64,000 nucleotides of DNA from positions 1,921,587 through 1,985,586 of the forward strand of contig NW_003101678.1 in assembly GCF_000003855.2 (NCBI RefSeq), written 5' to 3'. Position 1 is the first letter of the stretch; each line of letters opens with the position of its first letter. The translations under genes and the position numbers were made by a program. Positions 25,201 through 37,068 of this stretch are shown piece by piece. Source of the DNA: Blastomyces gilchristii SLH14081 (Eukaryota; Ascomycota; Eurotiomycetes; Onygenales; Ajellomycetaceae). The notes beneath the pieces are model-generated. The model had not been told where the DNA came from. It saw only the letters and a program-made list of their open reading frames with translations, and did no database searches.

Positions 25201-26290
25201 TTCTTTAAATGTTGAAAAAGTTGATCATGAGAAGTTATCTCTCTGAAGAGAAAAGCTTGAATCTCTTATAGACTTGTAAATAAGTGAACTATCTAAAGAG
25301 AAAGAATATAAACAGCATTTAAAGAGAATTTCTACAATCAATATAAAAGACTCTATTCTGATTTATTCAGATGACTCAAAAAATGAGAATTTGAATAGAT
25401 TAGATGCAGACATTGCTTATACTAAAGATAATATCAATTTTATCTCAGATTTCTGAAATTTAGGCTGTGAATCTGAAGTCTTTGATGCTGAACTATTTGC
25501 AATAGTGAACACTTTCAAACTCATTGAAATAAAATCTTATAAAAGAGGAAATAGTTTGAAAGAGACATGAATATTCTCTGATAGTCAAGCTGCTTTAAAA
25601 AGACTTAGAAATAGTCAGATTCATAATGATCAAATGAATCTTGAACTGATCTTAAACTCTGTTTTGAAAATTCAAAAGAGAAGAATATCAAAGCTGATAA
25701 TTCATCTGCACTGAGTTCCTGTTCATATGAATATTCATAGCAATGAATTGACTGATTCAGCTGCAAAAAAGAGTGCAGAATTAAGCAGATCTATTCAAAA
25801 AATTATGTTCTAATCTTTTATAAAGAGAAAAATAAAAGAATCTTGTTTAGATAAGTGAAATGAAAGCTGGCAGAAACAAAAGAAGAGTATACATTATTCA
25901 AGATTTGAAACAAAACCCAAGTGGAAATCTTGTTCAATTAAATGTAAAAAGAAAATATTCTCATCTATAATACAGCTGAAACTAGGACATGGCTATTTCA
26001 AATCTTATATACAAAGATTTGATGATAGATTTGACTCAATAGAATGCTCATTCTGCAATACAAATGAGAATCCTGAGTATATTGTAATGCACTGTGCATT
26101 ATATAATAGTCTCAGAGCCAGATTGAAAGAGAAGTATGATTTAAATCAATTAAATATGAGATTCTTATTCTCAACTGAGACAGGAATTAAATACTTAATA
26201 GACTTTCTATCAGAAACTCAAGCAGCTATAAGAAAATGACTAAATTCAGAAATATCTGAATATGAAGAGGAGGAAATCAATCAGCTATAG
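22300..26290 (+). pseudogene. LINE ORF2: endonuclease, reverse transcriptase, RNase H, Cys/His motif (broken)
   Basis: The endonuclease part (22,550-23,070) contains the TGDFNAHH motif at about 22,797-22,822. RT spans about 23,700-24,900, with a TAAGPDSINHL segment near 23,770 and the catalytic box read as SYMNDIDLV near 24,435; the first Asp has become Asn. RNase H (25,350-25,790) shows LIYSDDSKNE, DAELFAIVN and SDSQAALKRL. The C-terminus has CSFCN...HC near 26,045-26,095. At nine positions where Trp is expected (22823, 22826, 22874, 23138, 23324, 23327, 23708, 23714, 23891) the codon is TGA. Confidence 0.88.
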
Positions 26291-26668
26291 TCTGTTAAAA
26301 CAGCTATATACTATCTTTTAATAATTTGTTTTGTTACAGTCTCTCTTTACTTTATCTTTTTCTTTCAATTCCTTTCTATCTATCTATTTAATGTGTCTAT
26401 CTTTAAGACTGTGTTCTCTTTTCCTTTGTCATGGGATTGTCAAATGATTTCAAAGTATCAGAAGATGTTAAAACACTGCAATTTGTCAACAGTTTTTGTA
26501 TTCTGGGCTGGAATTTTCTGATTTTGCATATCTGAAATTGATGAATGTATAATAGTTAACTTTACAGATATAGGAAAAACCCTGAGAACTAAAAGTTCTC
26601 AGGTAGATGTCATAGTCTCTGACTGCATACATCTATAATTGAAGAATAATAATAATAATAATAATAAT
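26291..26668 (+). other. LINE 3' untranslated region and (AAT)n tail
   Basis: No coding potential. Contains a short inverted repeat (tgagaactaaaagttctca, 26582-26600) and ends with about 25 bp of repeated aat at 26644-26668, directly before the right target duplication. Confidence 0.85.
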
Positions 26669-26683
26669 AAAGACAGGTTTTAT

Positions 26684-29600
26684 AAGAGTTCTTACAGCTC
26701 AGGAATTGATCATTCTGAATTCCTTCAATATTGATTCAATATAGGTGACTTATGACAGCTTGATGTCACTGTCATTCTTCTTAATCTTCATGTTTAAGTA
26801 GTGATTTACAGATTCCAGGTCTTTCACTGTGAATCAATCAGTAATTTGATGAAACATCTATTCAATGACATCTGTATTGAGACCTATTAACTTGACATTA
26901 TTTACATAGAGAGTGAGAAATATCTGAGAGTCTCTTTTGAATCAGAGACTCTCATCATAGTGAGAGGATTCAAAGCTGATATTCTTGAGATGACTTGTAA
27001 GTAGGTTGAACCACAGATAGAGAGCCTGTTTAAGGCTGTAGAGAGACTGCAGAAGTAGGCATACATGACTAGTATTATCATCAAATTCAGTCAGTTGTCT
27101 CATGTAGAGCTGCTCATTAGATGACAGGCCTGCATTCAGAAATGCTGTGATGAAATCAACTTGATAAACATGTCAACTTTTTGCTGCCGCTACTGCAAGT
27201 ATAGCATGAATGACAGAAGCAGAGATGACAGAGACATAGATATCATTGAAATTAATACTCTTTTATTAGTGAAAACTCTGAACAACTTATCTTGCCTTGT
27301 AGAATTATATACTGCTATTTACATCAGTTTTCACATGATAAACTCAGTGATCATCAAGGATTCAGGTTTTGACAGTTGACTTATTTACAATCTCAAAAAT
27401 TTTATACTCAGCTACAGAGTCAAGCTCTTTCTTTATAACAGCTGTTCAAGCATTCTTTTGCAGAGATGTAATTATCTTCTTATATATTTATAAAACTTTA
27501 ATCCCTGCAACAGTCTCAGAGCCTCAGTGTGCAGCACAGATCCTGAACATATAATAGAGCTGAAATTCAATGACACTGAATGTCTTCAGAATAATAGAGT
27601 TGAAAGTTATATTATTTTTCTGAGATCTTCTGCATCTTTTTGAGGTTGCAGGTGACTCCTCACTAACTTTCTTTTAGAAGTGTTTAACTTTGCAGCCTGT
27701 GACTGTAGCAGTAGATGAGAGAGAGAGGTTCTTGACTGATATCTATACAGAGAGAAACTCTTTCTGCAGAGATGTAGAGATCAGTATCAGATCAGCATGA
27801 AGATGATTATTACAGATAAGTATTTCTGTAGTCAGTATATAAGATATATCAATTGTGTTATCATTATCAAGTGCTGAGCTCACTAGTTATAATAGTGTGA
27901 CATTCTCATTGAATTTCACACTGCTGAATATAATGACTTCATTCTTCACAGAGTTTCATATTCTGTATATCATCTCACTGTAATATTCAATCAGAATCAT
28001 TTATTTACTGCATTCAGTAAACTTGTTATTATCTTTTCAGAGATCTTCTTTGAGAATGTAAACTGATGATTCAACAGTCTGCAAGCCACTGCTGTGCAGG
28101 AATAATCTGTCTTTTCATACTTCATAGAGAGTTAGTGAGATTCAGTTCTTCAGTTGAATTGCATCTGAGAATAAGGAGATGCTTGTTAAGGTTATATTGA
28201 TATACAGTATCACTGTAAACACAGTCTCTGTTCATAGCTTGACTGATAGACCTGCTTGTATTATTATAATATAAGCTTTTGAGATAACAGTTTAAATGAA
28301 CTGTTCTGCAACATTATCTTGATTGAGAATATAGAGTTCTGTTGACTCTCATTTAACACTGAATTCAGTGAGAACTGCTTGTATCTATTGATCACTTATT
28401 TCAGCAGCTCTGTCAGAACATACAAATGCAACTTTTATATTCAGATTTCAGAGATGTTTAAGATGAAAGTCAATAATATTCAGCAGCTAGTCTTTGTTCT
28501 TGAGAAAATAAGCAGTCTTATAATGTGTGATATTATCTACTATAAGAAGTAGGTATCTGTAGTCTTGAAGAGATGGAGAAAAATCATCAAGAATGCTGAA
28601 GAATTCACTGTCTCTCATAATATGAAAGTGCAGGCAGATGTCATGAGTGTTTTTTCTTATCATAGAGGTCTGTGAGATCTTCTTCTTAGCTTTTGTGAGT
28701 TTGCAGGTCTCACAGAATGGCATTTCAGAGTCCTTCTTGATTTTAATACCAGAGATAAGATCTTTCATCAGTTGTTGAATGTCAGTGATATTCAGATGTT
28801 CTAGATAAACATGTCATGCAAAGAGTGTATTGTTATAATTCAGAGACACTCATGCAACTGCAGCTAGAACAGCTTCACAGATGCTGTGAATAGAATAGAT
28901 ATGATAATTTGTTTTCACAGTGTAGAAGTATTAATTATATTCATCAATTATCTCAAAATCAATGATGTGATCATTCTTATCTCAGAGAAGTTCAAAGTTA
29001 AATTCTTTATTAACAAGTTAACTGAAGCTTAAGAGATTGTAGAAGACTGCTGATAAGTAGTGAACATTCTACAGATTCAATTTTATTTCATTTATATGAA
29101 TACAGATCTCATCAATGCTAGTAGATGTAATTAACTCATCATTGATTTCTTCTGTGAAGTCAAGTTCTTCTCTGTCATCTGAAGTGTGTATGTATTTGAA
29201 GACACTTCTATCAGATATCATAGTGTACAAAGCTGCAGTGTTCAAGTATTATAGAGAAGCTCTATAAACTGTAGTAACAGATAGAGCTTTTATAGTAGAT
29301 GTAAAGCTGGAGTTCTTTTCACTGATAGAGAATGTTGAGTTCTTTTCAGCATAGTATTCAATTATGAAATGATTGATTCTTTGATATTCTGGCAATTTAT
29401 CTTTTCAGTTCTTAAGAAAGCAACCAGTCTTATCATATCTGCAGTGAGTGCAATACTTACACTTTATTACTATATCAAATGTGTTTTTGTGATGAAGATT
29501 AGATGTATTTCTTCCTCTATTATAATTGATTTGCTGTGATCTGAGCTTGATTGTCTCAGTGAGTTCTGCTTTATCATCATCATTCTTGTTCTTCTCTTTT

Positions 29601-30888
29601 TTCTTTTTCTTTTCAGCTTCTTTCACTGACATTTTCTTTTTGTTGTCATTTGATCTGACAACTGTCTTGTAGCAGATGAGATCATCAATGAGATTATCAA
29701 GATTAATCTCAGAGACAGATGTCTTTGAAATTCCTTGACAAAGATTCTTAATATAGGTTTGAATGAATGATTGTGCACGAGTCTTCAGATCATGTATGAA
29801 TTGTTGAGTGAGAAAGTCTTTGAATATTGATTAGTTATGTGCATTAATATTATTTATTGTTATCTGTCAGTGCTTCACATACAGTGTAACATCATTTTTA
29901 TAATCAGTAATTAACATAGTGATGATATTGTTGTATAATTTGAATTGAAGATCTGCTCAGTGCATTTGATATTTCAATTCAACTGCTTGTTATAGTGCAG
30001 TGATCTGTCTCATTCTGATGATATCATTATTATCAGCCTGGTTGAGTTTGAATTGAGTAAGTGTTTGCAGCTCAGTCTTCATTGAGTTTCACATACACTC
30101 TTATAATTAGCTTTCTTTATATCACCAGATTTTTAAATCATCATTCATAAGCTGAGTATTCAGAGAAAGCTCTTTGTTCACAAGAATATGAGATATATCA
30201 ATCAAAACTGCTTTTGATTTAATTTCACAGCACCAGATGTTGTAGTCTTTCATCTCTGAGAGCTTTGTGATAATCTTCATTTCAATATAACTGTAATTAT
30301 TCTTGAATTCACAGAACTTATCTGTTCTGATGACTGGGTTTGTAGCTGTGATGAGGTTGAGATTTATTCCCTGCTTCTGTAATTATTGTTCATGAGTGAT
30401 TTTTACTGCATCTGCTTCTGAGAATTCTGTCTCTTATAGATGAGTGAAACAAGTCAACATTTCACCAATCTCATCAGCAGAGCTATCTTAAGTGAGTATA
30501 GAGTGTTCTGTTGAGAGGAGATCTTCTCTCTCTCTTGAACTTATGTTATATTCTGTATTTATTTCAGTTTGAACTTTCTGAGCTGTTTGAGGTGATAATT
30601 GCAGCTCAAGCAGCTCTTGTTCAGAGATATTGTGTATACATATTGACTGTGTTAAATATCTTCTATTCATGTGAGAACACAGAGATTGCTTGCAGACTTG
30701 TTGTGGAAGTCTGTAGCAGATTGATTGATTTTGAAATTAATAATTCTTTTCAATCTGTGATAAGCAGCTGCAGAACCACTAATACAGCATTTCAGAATGT
30801 AATTAGGTCTTTTTTAATTTTTTAAGAGTATGAAGTGTAAGAATATAACAAATTAGAGTGAATTCTTATGCATAAAAGAGACATAATC
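26684..30888 (-). pseudogene. copia C gag, protease, integrase and RT (broken)
   Basis: Minus-strand coding. The gag zinc knuckle is near 29,405-29,470 (CKYCTHCRYDKTGCFLKN, followed by a stop). The GAG-pre-integrase/integrase start lies at 28487-28768 (MPFCETCKLTKAKKKISQTS and the first catalytic Asp in LLIVDNITHYKTAYFLKN). RT lies at about 26,690-27,560; 26902-27084 has ALNRLSICG-like sequence on a neighbouring frame, and the catalytic box near 26,890-26,925 reads YVNNV, both Asp having become Asn. Protease is not delimited. The gene continues at 19,703 and below, past the LINE. Confidence 0.82.
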
Positions 30889-30918
30889 TGATGAAGGTGA
30901 TATAATAGAGTAGTTAAT
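30889..30918 (-). repeat. copia C 5' LTR, first piece
   Basis: tgatgaaggtgat... to ttaat. The rest of this LTR is at 32515-32631. The two pieces sum to 147 bp, the length of the left LTR. Confidence 0.88.
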
Positions 30919-31283
30919 TGTGGCGGGCTGCGCCTGATCAATTATATAGACTATTCTGTTACACTCCACAGAGTCCAACCGCTTCATTCTCGAATGCGTA
31001 CGCCCTGATTCTCGGCCATTCTTGATTGCTGATCCTCAGCTGCCACAAACGCGTACACTTCAATTCTCAGTCATTCTTAATCACCGATCCTCAGCCGCTA
31101 CTAATGTGTATAGATTCTTCCGCCTCAAAGCTTCATCATATACATCATCACATATGTGTATAAATATTCACTTCAATCACTGATTCTCACACTTTCTCTT
31201 TCTTTTCCTTCTCTAATGTTTTTCTCTTTGTTATATAAGATCTATCAATATAATATCAATCTATTTGACATAGATCTCTTACA
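30919..31283 (+). repeat. gypsy A3 5' LTR (365 bp, long variant)
   Basis: Starts TGTGGCGGGCTGCGCC and ends gatctcttaca. It is 72 bp longer than the A1 LTR, largely because of a duplicated segment (31007-31116). It retains many CpGs and is one of the least mutated pieces of the cluster. Confidence 0.9.
31007..31116. repeat. two-copy tandem repeat, 55-bp period, inside A3 LTR
   Basis: Units begin gattctcggccattcttgat (31007) and aattctcagtcattcttaat (31062). The same duplication is present in the A3 3' LTR, so it defines an LTR subfamily rather than a local event. Confidence 0.75.
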
Positions 31284-31646
31284 CTAGAAAAACATTCATT
31301 ATCTTCTTATTAGGAATAATTATTCACACATTATCTTCTCATTAGAAACAATCATTCATTGAGAGATATTCAAACATGTAATGACATGTAAGAAATAGAG
31401 AAACAGTCAACAGTTAAGCAGATATCAAGTTCTCAGATAGAAGCTTACTCATCAGTCACTCTGACTCTGTAACAAGATCTTATGAAGAGAGTAAGATCTT
31501 ATAAGAAGAATATCAGTAAAAGATCTGAGAGTTCTGACACTCAGACATATGAGATATTCATACAATTACATATCTGATGATTGATACAATCATGTCTAAC
31601 AATAATATAAAACCCTTGAATGTGAGCATAGACATGATGTCACAGT

Positions 31647-32152
31647 TAGACTGACTGTGTGACCGTGTCTGAGACCAGGACCAGATTTTTTGATAGTCTC
31701 ATTATCAATTCGACTGATCCCATTACACAGTTTTAACATTAGATAGTAGTTTCATACTGTCTCAGTGAGACTTACTGTCTACTCTTGTCACATTTTTCAA
31801 ATGAGACCATGATTTCCACTTCTCAATTTAAATTATTTTTATTGCTTTAAATGACTTTAAATCTCATTTGAGCATTATCAAAAAGCGTTACTTTTTAAAA
31901 AATTAAAAATAGTCTAAAAAAAACCTTAAAATGTCTAAAAATAGTAACTTTATGCCAAGAATGAGACTAAATGGGACCAAATGAGATCACTTTCTCATTT
32001 TTTTCAAGTCATGGTTTCATTTTAAGATCTGATATATAGTCACTTTACATGTTGTTTTGATAGCCAGTCCCAGCGGGATTCACGCCAAGAAATGTATGAG
32101 ATCAGACCAAATGAGATCAAATGTGAAATTCATGATCCCGGCAGCCAGTCTA
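31647..32152 (+). mobile_element. short non-autonomous hAT (MITE-like), 506 bp
   Basis: Begins TAGACTGACTGTGTGACC and ends GCAGCCAGTCTA. The first ~40 bp and the last ~85 bp resemble the ends of hAT-2 (44321 and 50168); the interior is unrelated and non-coding. The two flanks are from different parts of gypsy A (gag on the left, LTR on the right), so no proper 8-bp duplication is present (gtcacagt against gctgcact). Confidence 0.82.
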
Positions 32153-32509
32153 GCTGCACTTAATCAATTATATAGACTATTTCATTACACTTCACAGATT
32201 TCAATCACTTCATTCTTGAATATGTACACTCTGATTCTTGACTATTCTCAATCACTGATTCTCAGCTGCTACAAACACATATACTCTGATTCTCAGTCAT
32301 TCTCAATCATCAATTCTCAGCTGCTACTAATGCATATAGATTCTTCTGTCTCAGAGCTTCACTGCATACATTATCACATACATGTATAAATATTCACTTT
32401 AATTACTGATTCTCACACTTTCTCTTTCTTTTCCTTCTCTAACATTTTTCTCTTTGTTATATAAGACCTATCAATATAATACTGATCTATTCAGCGTAGG
32501 CCTCTTACA
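32153..32509 (+). repeat. gypsy A3 3' LTR lacking its first 8 bp
   Basis: 357 bp collinear with the 365-bp 5' LTR from its ninth base. Ends gcgtaggcctcttaca. Confidence 0.88.
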
Positions 32510-32514
32510 TTAAT

Positions 32515-32631
32515 TATATTATTGAGATCTATCTATTGTGCAGTCTTTTATATGTGTAGGTATTTGCTTCACAATCAGTGTACATCTCACTTAGGCGGAA
32601 GCAGTCGGCCTGTAGAGAGGGAAATCCGACA
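32515..32631 (-). repeat. copia C 5' LTR, second piece
   Basis: 117 bp, ending ggaaatccgaca, followed by the target duplication tctaa. It keeps gcggaagcagtcggcctg, less mutated than the left LTR. Confidence 0.88.
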
Positions 32632-33128
32632 TCTAAGAAGTAAGTATTTTAAAACTACTATAGCTCTGTAATCTTGATTTTTTTTATTTTTATTTTTTAT
32701 TTTTTTCTTTTTCTTTTCTTTTATTTTTTTTCTTTCTCTTTTTTTTCATTGTGATTTTTGCTTATTTTTATTTTATTTTTTATTTTTTGTTTTTTTTTGT
32801 ATTTTATATTTTTTTATAATTAAAATTATATTGAATTATAATCTGTATTTAGAAAAGTAACAATATTTAATAATACTCTCTGTTAAATTTTCAATAAATA
32901 AGTACTATATTATGATATTATGTAAGTGAGAAATAATTTATTTAATATCATTCTCAATAATAAAATCAGAATGAAAATATAACTAAGAATTTAAATATAT
33001 TCTTTATCTAAGACTAGATTTTTATTTGAAAAGTGAATCTGAGATCTTTAATATTTAAAATAATGTAATTTGAGATTAATATAATGAATACAAACTATAA
33101 TCAGAAGTAATACTTTTAAATAATATAA
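32632..33128 (-). mobile_element. hAT-3 fragment 2 (reverse)
   Basis: Reverse complement of hAT-2 at about 44390-44895, including the long T-rich run at 32,680-32,818 that mirrors the A-rich run of hAT-2. It is cut by gypsy A5 at the duplication tataa (33124-33128, and 50314-50318). Confidence 0.86.
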
Positions 33129-33162
33129 TATAACAGACTGCATCTGATCAATTATATAGACT

Positions 33163-33438
33163 TGTAAGAGGCCTACGCTGAATAGATCAGTATAATATTG
33201 ATAGGTCTTATATAACAAAGATAAAAACATTAGAGAAGAAAAGAAAGAGAAAGTGTAGAAATCAGTGATCAGAGTGAATATTTATACATGTATATAATGA
33301 TGTATGTGATGAAGCTTCAGAGTGAAAGAATCTATACGCATTTATAACAGCTGAGAATTGGTGATTGAGAATGAAGTGAAAGAATCTATGAAGTGTAACA
33401 GAATAGTCTATATGATTGATCAGGCACAGCTCATCACA
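33163..33438 (-). repeat. gypsy A4 3' LTR (heavily mutated)
   Basis: 276 bp, tgtaagaggcctacgc to cagctcatcaca. Compared with the other A4 LTR, it has lost most CpG and GG pairs. Confidence 0.92.
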
Positions 33439-33449
33439 TTAGCCTTCTT

Positions 33450-36400
33450 CTTTCAGAAGCAGTTCTCATCAGTCAAGAGCTGCTGTTTCAGATAACATGA
33501 AACTCAGAGTTCAGATTAATTGATTGTAGCTGACTCATTTCACAAGATATTACTAACTGCAGCTGTGAAGTCTCTCATTGAGAATATTCTCAATCTCTCA
33601 CTCAAGCTCATTATCTTCTTCTATGATGTCTGGTGACTGCCAGTCAGAAGTCAGTTGAGAAGGGAATGAATCAGTGACAGTGTGATGTAATAAGCTTATG
33701 TGAAATACATCATGAATCTCTGATGATGTGTCAAGATGATAGTTGTGACTACCTAGAACTTCTATCACTTTATACCTGGCATGGCGGTAATCTAGTGTAT
33801 GAGATGGATATGTGATTTATATGTTCTTAAGATTCAATTATACTAGATCTTCTATCTTATATTGTTCAGCAGAGTCTTGATAAACATTGATTTAGTTCTC
33901 TTGATCTTGTTTCACAGTTGTCATGAAGGCCTCTGCTTAATCACAGATATCTCAGAGCTTTATTACTATATTATCAGTGATCTGAATCAGACTGTGAAGA
34001 TTCAGTGTGAACTGTGTGATCTCTAGAAGATTCAACACTTTCATATAATAACTGTGTGTAAGGAAGAATGAGCTTACACCTGTTGAAACAGCATCTCATT
34101 CATTGATAGTGACCTCTGTGTGTAGAAGCAGGTCATGTCAATCATCTTGTAAGTGATTACAGAACTTATGAAGATAATTCTTTATAATCTGAATTGTCTG
34201 TTCTGATGCATCATCAGTCTCAGAGTGATAGACAGTTGACAGATAATATATAATCTTGAGAACTTGACAGATTCTTGTTCAGAGAGTGCTCACAAATTAA
34301 CAGCTCTGATTCAATACTATGAATCTCAGTAATTCATACATTCAATAGAATGAGCTCTGTAGAAAAGCTTCAGTGACTTGTTTAGTATTCATCTTATTAC
34401 AAGGTTTCAATATTATATCTTTGCTCAATTGATTTATAATGATCAGGATGTTTCTATAACTCTTACTCTCAGAGAGATTAACTGTGAAGTCAATTATCAT
34501 ATCTTACTAGATTCTATCAGAAATATTGAGTGATTTCAGTAAGTCTTTTCTACAGTTCTTTCATGAGATGATGAAAGAATAACAGTTGCAGTTTCAAATG
34601 AAATATCTGATGCTATTTGATATCTCAGATCAGTAGAACTCTTGAGAGATTATTTAATACAATTGTTCACAACCTGAGTGACTGATTATATATAAATCAT
34701 GCATCTCTTGCATTATCTGAGTGTGTAAGAGTTCAGAGTAGAGGACTCAACATCATTCACAGAACTGCAGAGTGTTATTATCATCAATTGAATATTCTGA
34801 GATATCAGTTCTTATATATAGTTCTGAGAAGAATCAGAATACTTCTTGATATACTGCTTCAGTGAGAGTCTGAAGAAGTTCATCAGTCTGAGCTGCTGTA
34901 TATCACAGTTCATTCAGTGTAGAAAAAGTGAAGATATCAATATCAGTGTCAGTTTGAAGAGAAAGTGTTCTAATCAGAGAAACATGTATAGTGTTATGAG
35001 TTGTTCTATCTTGATCAATCAATATCTTCAGGTCTAAGAGCTGGTGTTCTCAGTTCATTCAGTATGTATCTATCACATCAAGCAGTATATCTTGTTCTCA
35101 TTATAAGAGAATGTCTGTCATCGAGTTCTGACTGTCAGAACAGTAGTGTATTATAAAATGAAAGCAGCTTAAGAACTCAGATCATCACATCTATTATTCA
35201 GTGAGTTTACAGATAGTTGTGAAGTATTTGAGATTCTTATAATCTGTGACTATCTCAAATTCAGAGATACTTCAGAGTTCAGAGTCTCATTCTTCTAAAC
35301 AGTGTATAATTGTGAGAAGTTTCTTATCATAGATCTCATAGTTGCATTCAGCAGAACTCAGTTTCTTAGATATGAAGATACATAGTTATAGAATATCTTC
35401 ATTATCATATTACAATATCACTTCTTCTATTACATAGTCAGAGAAATCAGCTTCAATAACTGTTTTATAATCAGAATTGAATGTTATTAGCAGAGAGATA
35501 TTAATAAATATCTTCTTTATCTATGTAAATGCAGCTTCAGCATCTGCTGATCATTGAAATACTGAGTCTTTTCTAGTGAGTTCTGTAAGTGATCTCATGA
35601 TATCTGAGAAGTTTCATATAAATCACTGATAGAAGTTAGCAAATCTGATGAAGCTTCATACATTTTTCACAGTGTGCAGGGCCTTCTATTCAAGAATAGC
35701 AGAGACCTTCTCAGAATTCATTCAGATTCTCTTATCAGCTTCTATGATGAAATCTAAGTATTTAGTACTCTTGACTTTGAAATCACACTTGTCAATATCA
35801 ATTAATAGTCTCACTTCTCATAGTCATTGTAATACTCTTTGCACATGCTCTTGATGTTTCTTTCTGAATTCATCAGTGAAGATGAGAATGTTATCTAGAT
35901 AGATAGATACAAATTCATTAAGAAAGTCTCAGAGTACTCAGTTAATATACTTCTGAAATGTACTAAGAGCATTGATCAGTTCAAAAAGTGTGACTACTTA
36001 TTTAAAGAGATCATATTGTGTTCAGAATGCTGTAAGTCACTCATCTTCTTCAGCAATGCAGATCTTATGAAACACAGTGATGATATTTAACTTTGTAAAT
36101 CATTGAGCTTGTTCAATACAAGCTAGAGTTTCATTGATAAGAGATAAAGAATAACAGTCTTTCTTTATTAATCTATTCAATTCTTAATAATTCACACAGA
36201 ATTGAAGTTCTTCACCTGCTTTCTTTGCAAAGAGAATAGAGGCTGTGATGAAAGAGTTGCTAATATATATGAATCTCTTATTCAACAGATCATTGAGTGT
36301 CTTTCAAAGAAGAAGAAGTTCATCTCAGAACATGTTATAAAAAGAGTCTCATAACAGTTCAGAATTCTTATCATTCTTTTTCTCTAACTTAATACCATGA

Positions 36401-36830
36401 TCTATTTCAGAACCTTGTAAGAGAGATATGTTTATAATATTATCTTGTTGAAAGACATCTAGATATTCATGATATTGTTGAGAAAGTTTCATACAAGAAT
36501 CTGTTATTATAATACATAATAACTTTTCTAGAGTCTTTTTGATATCAGTCAGACTGATGAAATAGATTGATACATAGTTCTGCTATAAGTGAACTTGTCA
36601 GTGACTCTGTTGATAATTTTGATGATAACTTCTTTTTTGAAGTATTTTATAAGTATTGACAGAAATCTGTGTAAGATTCATAGTCTTGTGAATATCATCT
36701 TCATGAATTCTATCATTGTTAGAGAATATCAAGCTTCTGTTTCAAGTGTTCAATAAGATGCCTTATTCAGATAGTCAGACAAGTTCTAACATAAGATTAT
36801 AATCAAGATTATCAACTTCATATGCATAGA
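33450..36830 (-). pseudogene. gypsy A4 pol: RT, RNase H, integrase, chromodomain (broken)
   Basis: Minus-strand coding collinear with A1 and A5 pol. Chromodomain-like sequence is at 33,470-33,660, integrase about 33,700-34,900, RNase H about 35,150-35,480 and RT about 35,480-36,340. It is unbroken by insertion but has many stops, mostly TGA. Open plus-strand frames such as 35648-35854 are antisense shadows of the RT. Confidence 0.82.
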
Positions 36831-36840
36831 CATCTTCATG

Positions 36841-37068
36841 TTAATGTCCTCTCACATCTATAATCAGCTTCACTATGTAATGAGTACAAATGTCTTTTGA
36901 ATCATCAAATCCTGCGAGGAGTTGAGGTTTTGATAAAGAGATACACTGAAGATTATGATATCTTACAACTGAAGATTTTATCATTGTATAGTGACATAGA
37001 TCACTGTCTATCATAGCTTTCATATTATACATGTGATCAATCACAGTAGATACAAGAATCATATTCAT
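36841..37068 (-). pseudogene. gypsy A4 retropepsin-like protease segment
   Basis: A 75-codon open piece with MKAMIDSDLCHYTMIKSSVV. The IDSD stands where retropepsins have Asp-Ser/Thr-Gly, so the glycine is lost. It lies between the gag and RT remnants, as expected. Confidence 0.7.

Larger units (their letters stand above)
19719..26668 (+). mobile_element. Tad-like LINE with tRNA-like 5' head, 15-bp TSD
   Basis: The insertion is bounded by an exact 15-bp duplication AAAGACAGGTTTTAT (19704-19718 and 26669-26683) and ends in an (ATA/AAT)n tail. At 6950 bp it looks full length. In order it holds a tRNA-like head, a structured leader, ORF1 with zinc knuckles, and ORF2 with endonuclease, reverse transcriptase, RNase H and a C-terminal Cys/His motif. 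This is the organisation of Tad-group fungal LINEs, apart from the head. Its target is the copia C gene between RT and RNase H. Coding is broken by stops, mostly TGA. Confidence 0.92.
30919..32509 (+). mobile_element. gypsy A3: internally deleted chromovirus, interior replaced by short hAT
   Basis: A long-LTR variant of gypsy A (365-bp 5' LTR 30919-31283) with target duplication TTAAT (30914-30918 and 32510-32514) inside the copia C LTR. Only the gag start follows (31284-31646). A 506-bp hAT-like element comes next, and then the 3' LTR, which lacks exactly its first 8 bp (32153-32509, 357 bp). About 5 kb of gag-pol are missing. Confidence 0.9.
18597..32631 (-). mobile_element. copia C: Ty1/copia retrotransposon with two nested insertions
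   Basis: The element has short LTRs of exactly 147 bp: left 18597-18743, and right 30889-30918 plus 32515-32631 once gypsy A3 is removed. LTRs run TGATGAAG...CCGACA on the plus strand. Its own genes are on the minus strand: gag near 29,400-30,860, integrase, RT, and RNase H at 19095-19352. A purine tract (minus-strand aagagagg) abuts the left, 3' LTR. A LINE sits at 19719-26668 and gypsy A3 at 30919-32509. Net length is about 5.5 kb. Confidence 0.9.

Noticed and set aside
20982..26290. TGA at Trp positions could mean that TGA is read as Trp (a changed genetic code) in these elements.
   Set aside because: TAA and TAG stops also interrupt the frames, TGA also stands at likely Arg positions, and the same GG-to-GA changes occur in non-coding LTRs. 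Mutation explains all of this without recoding.
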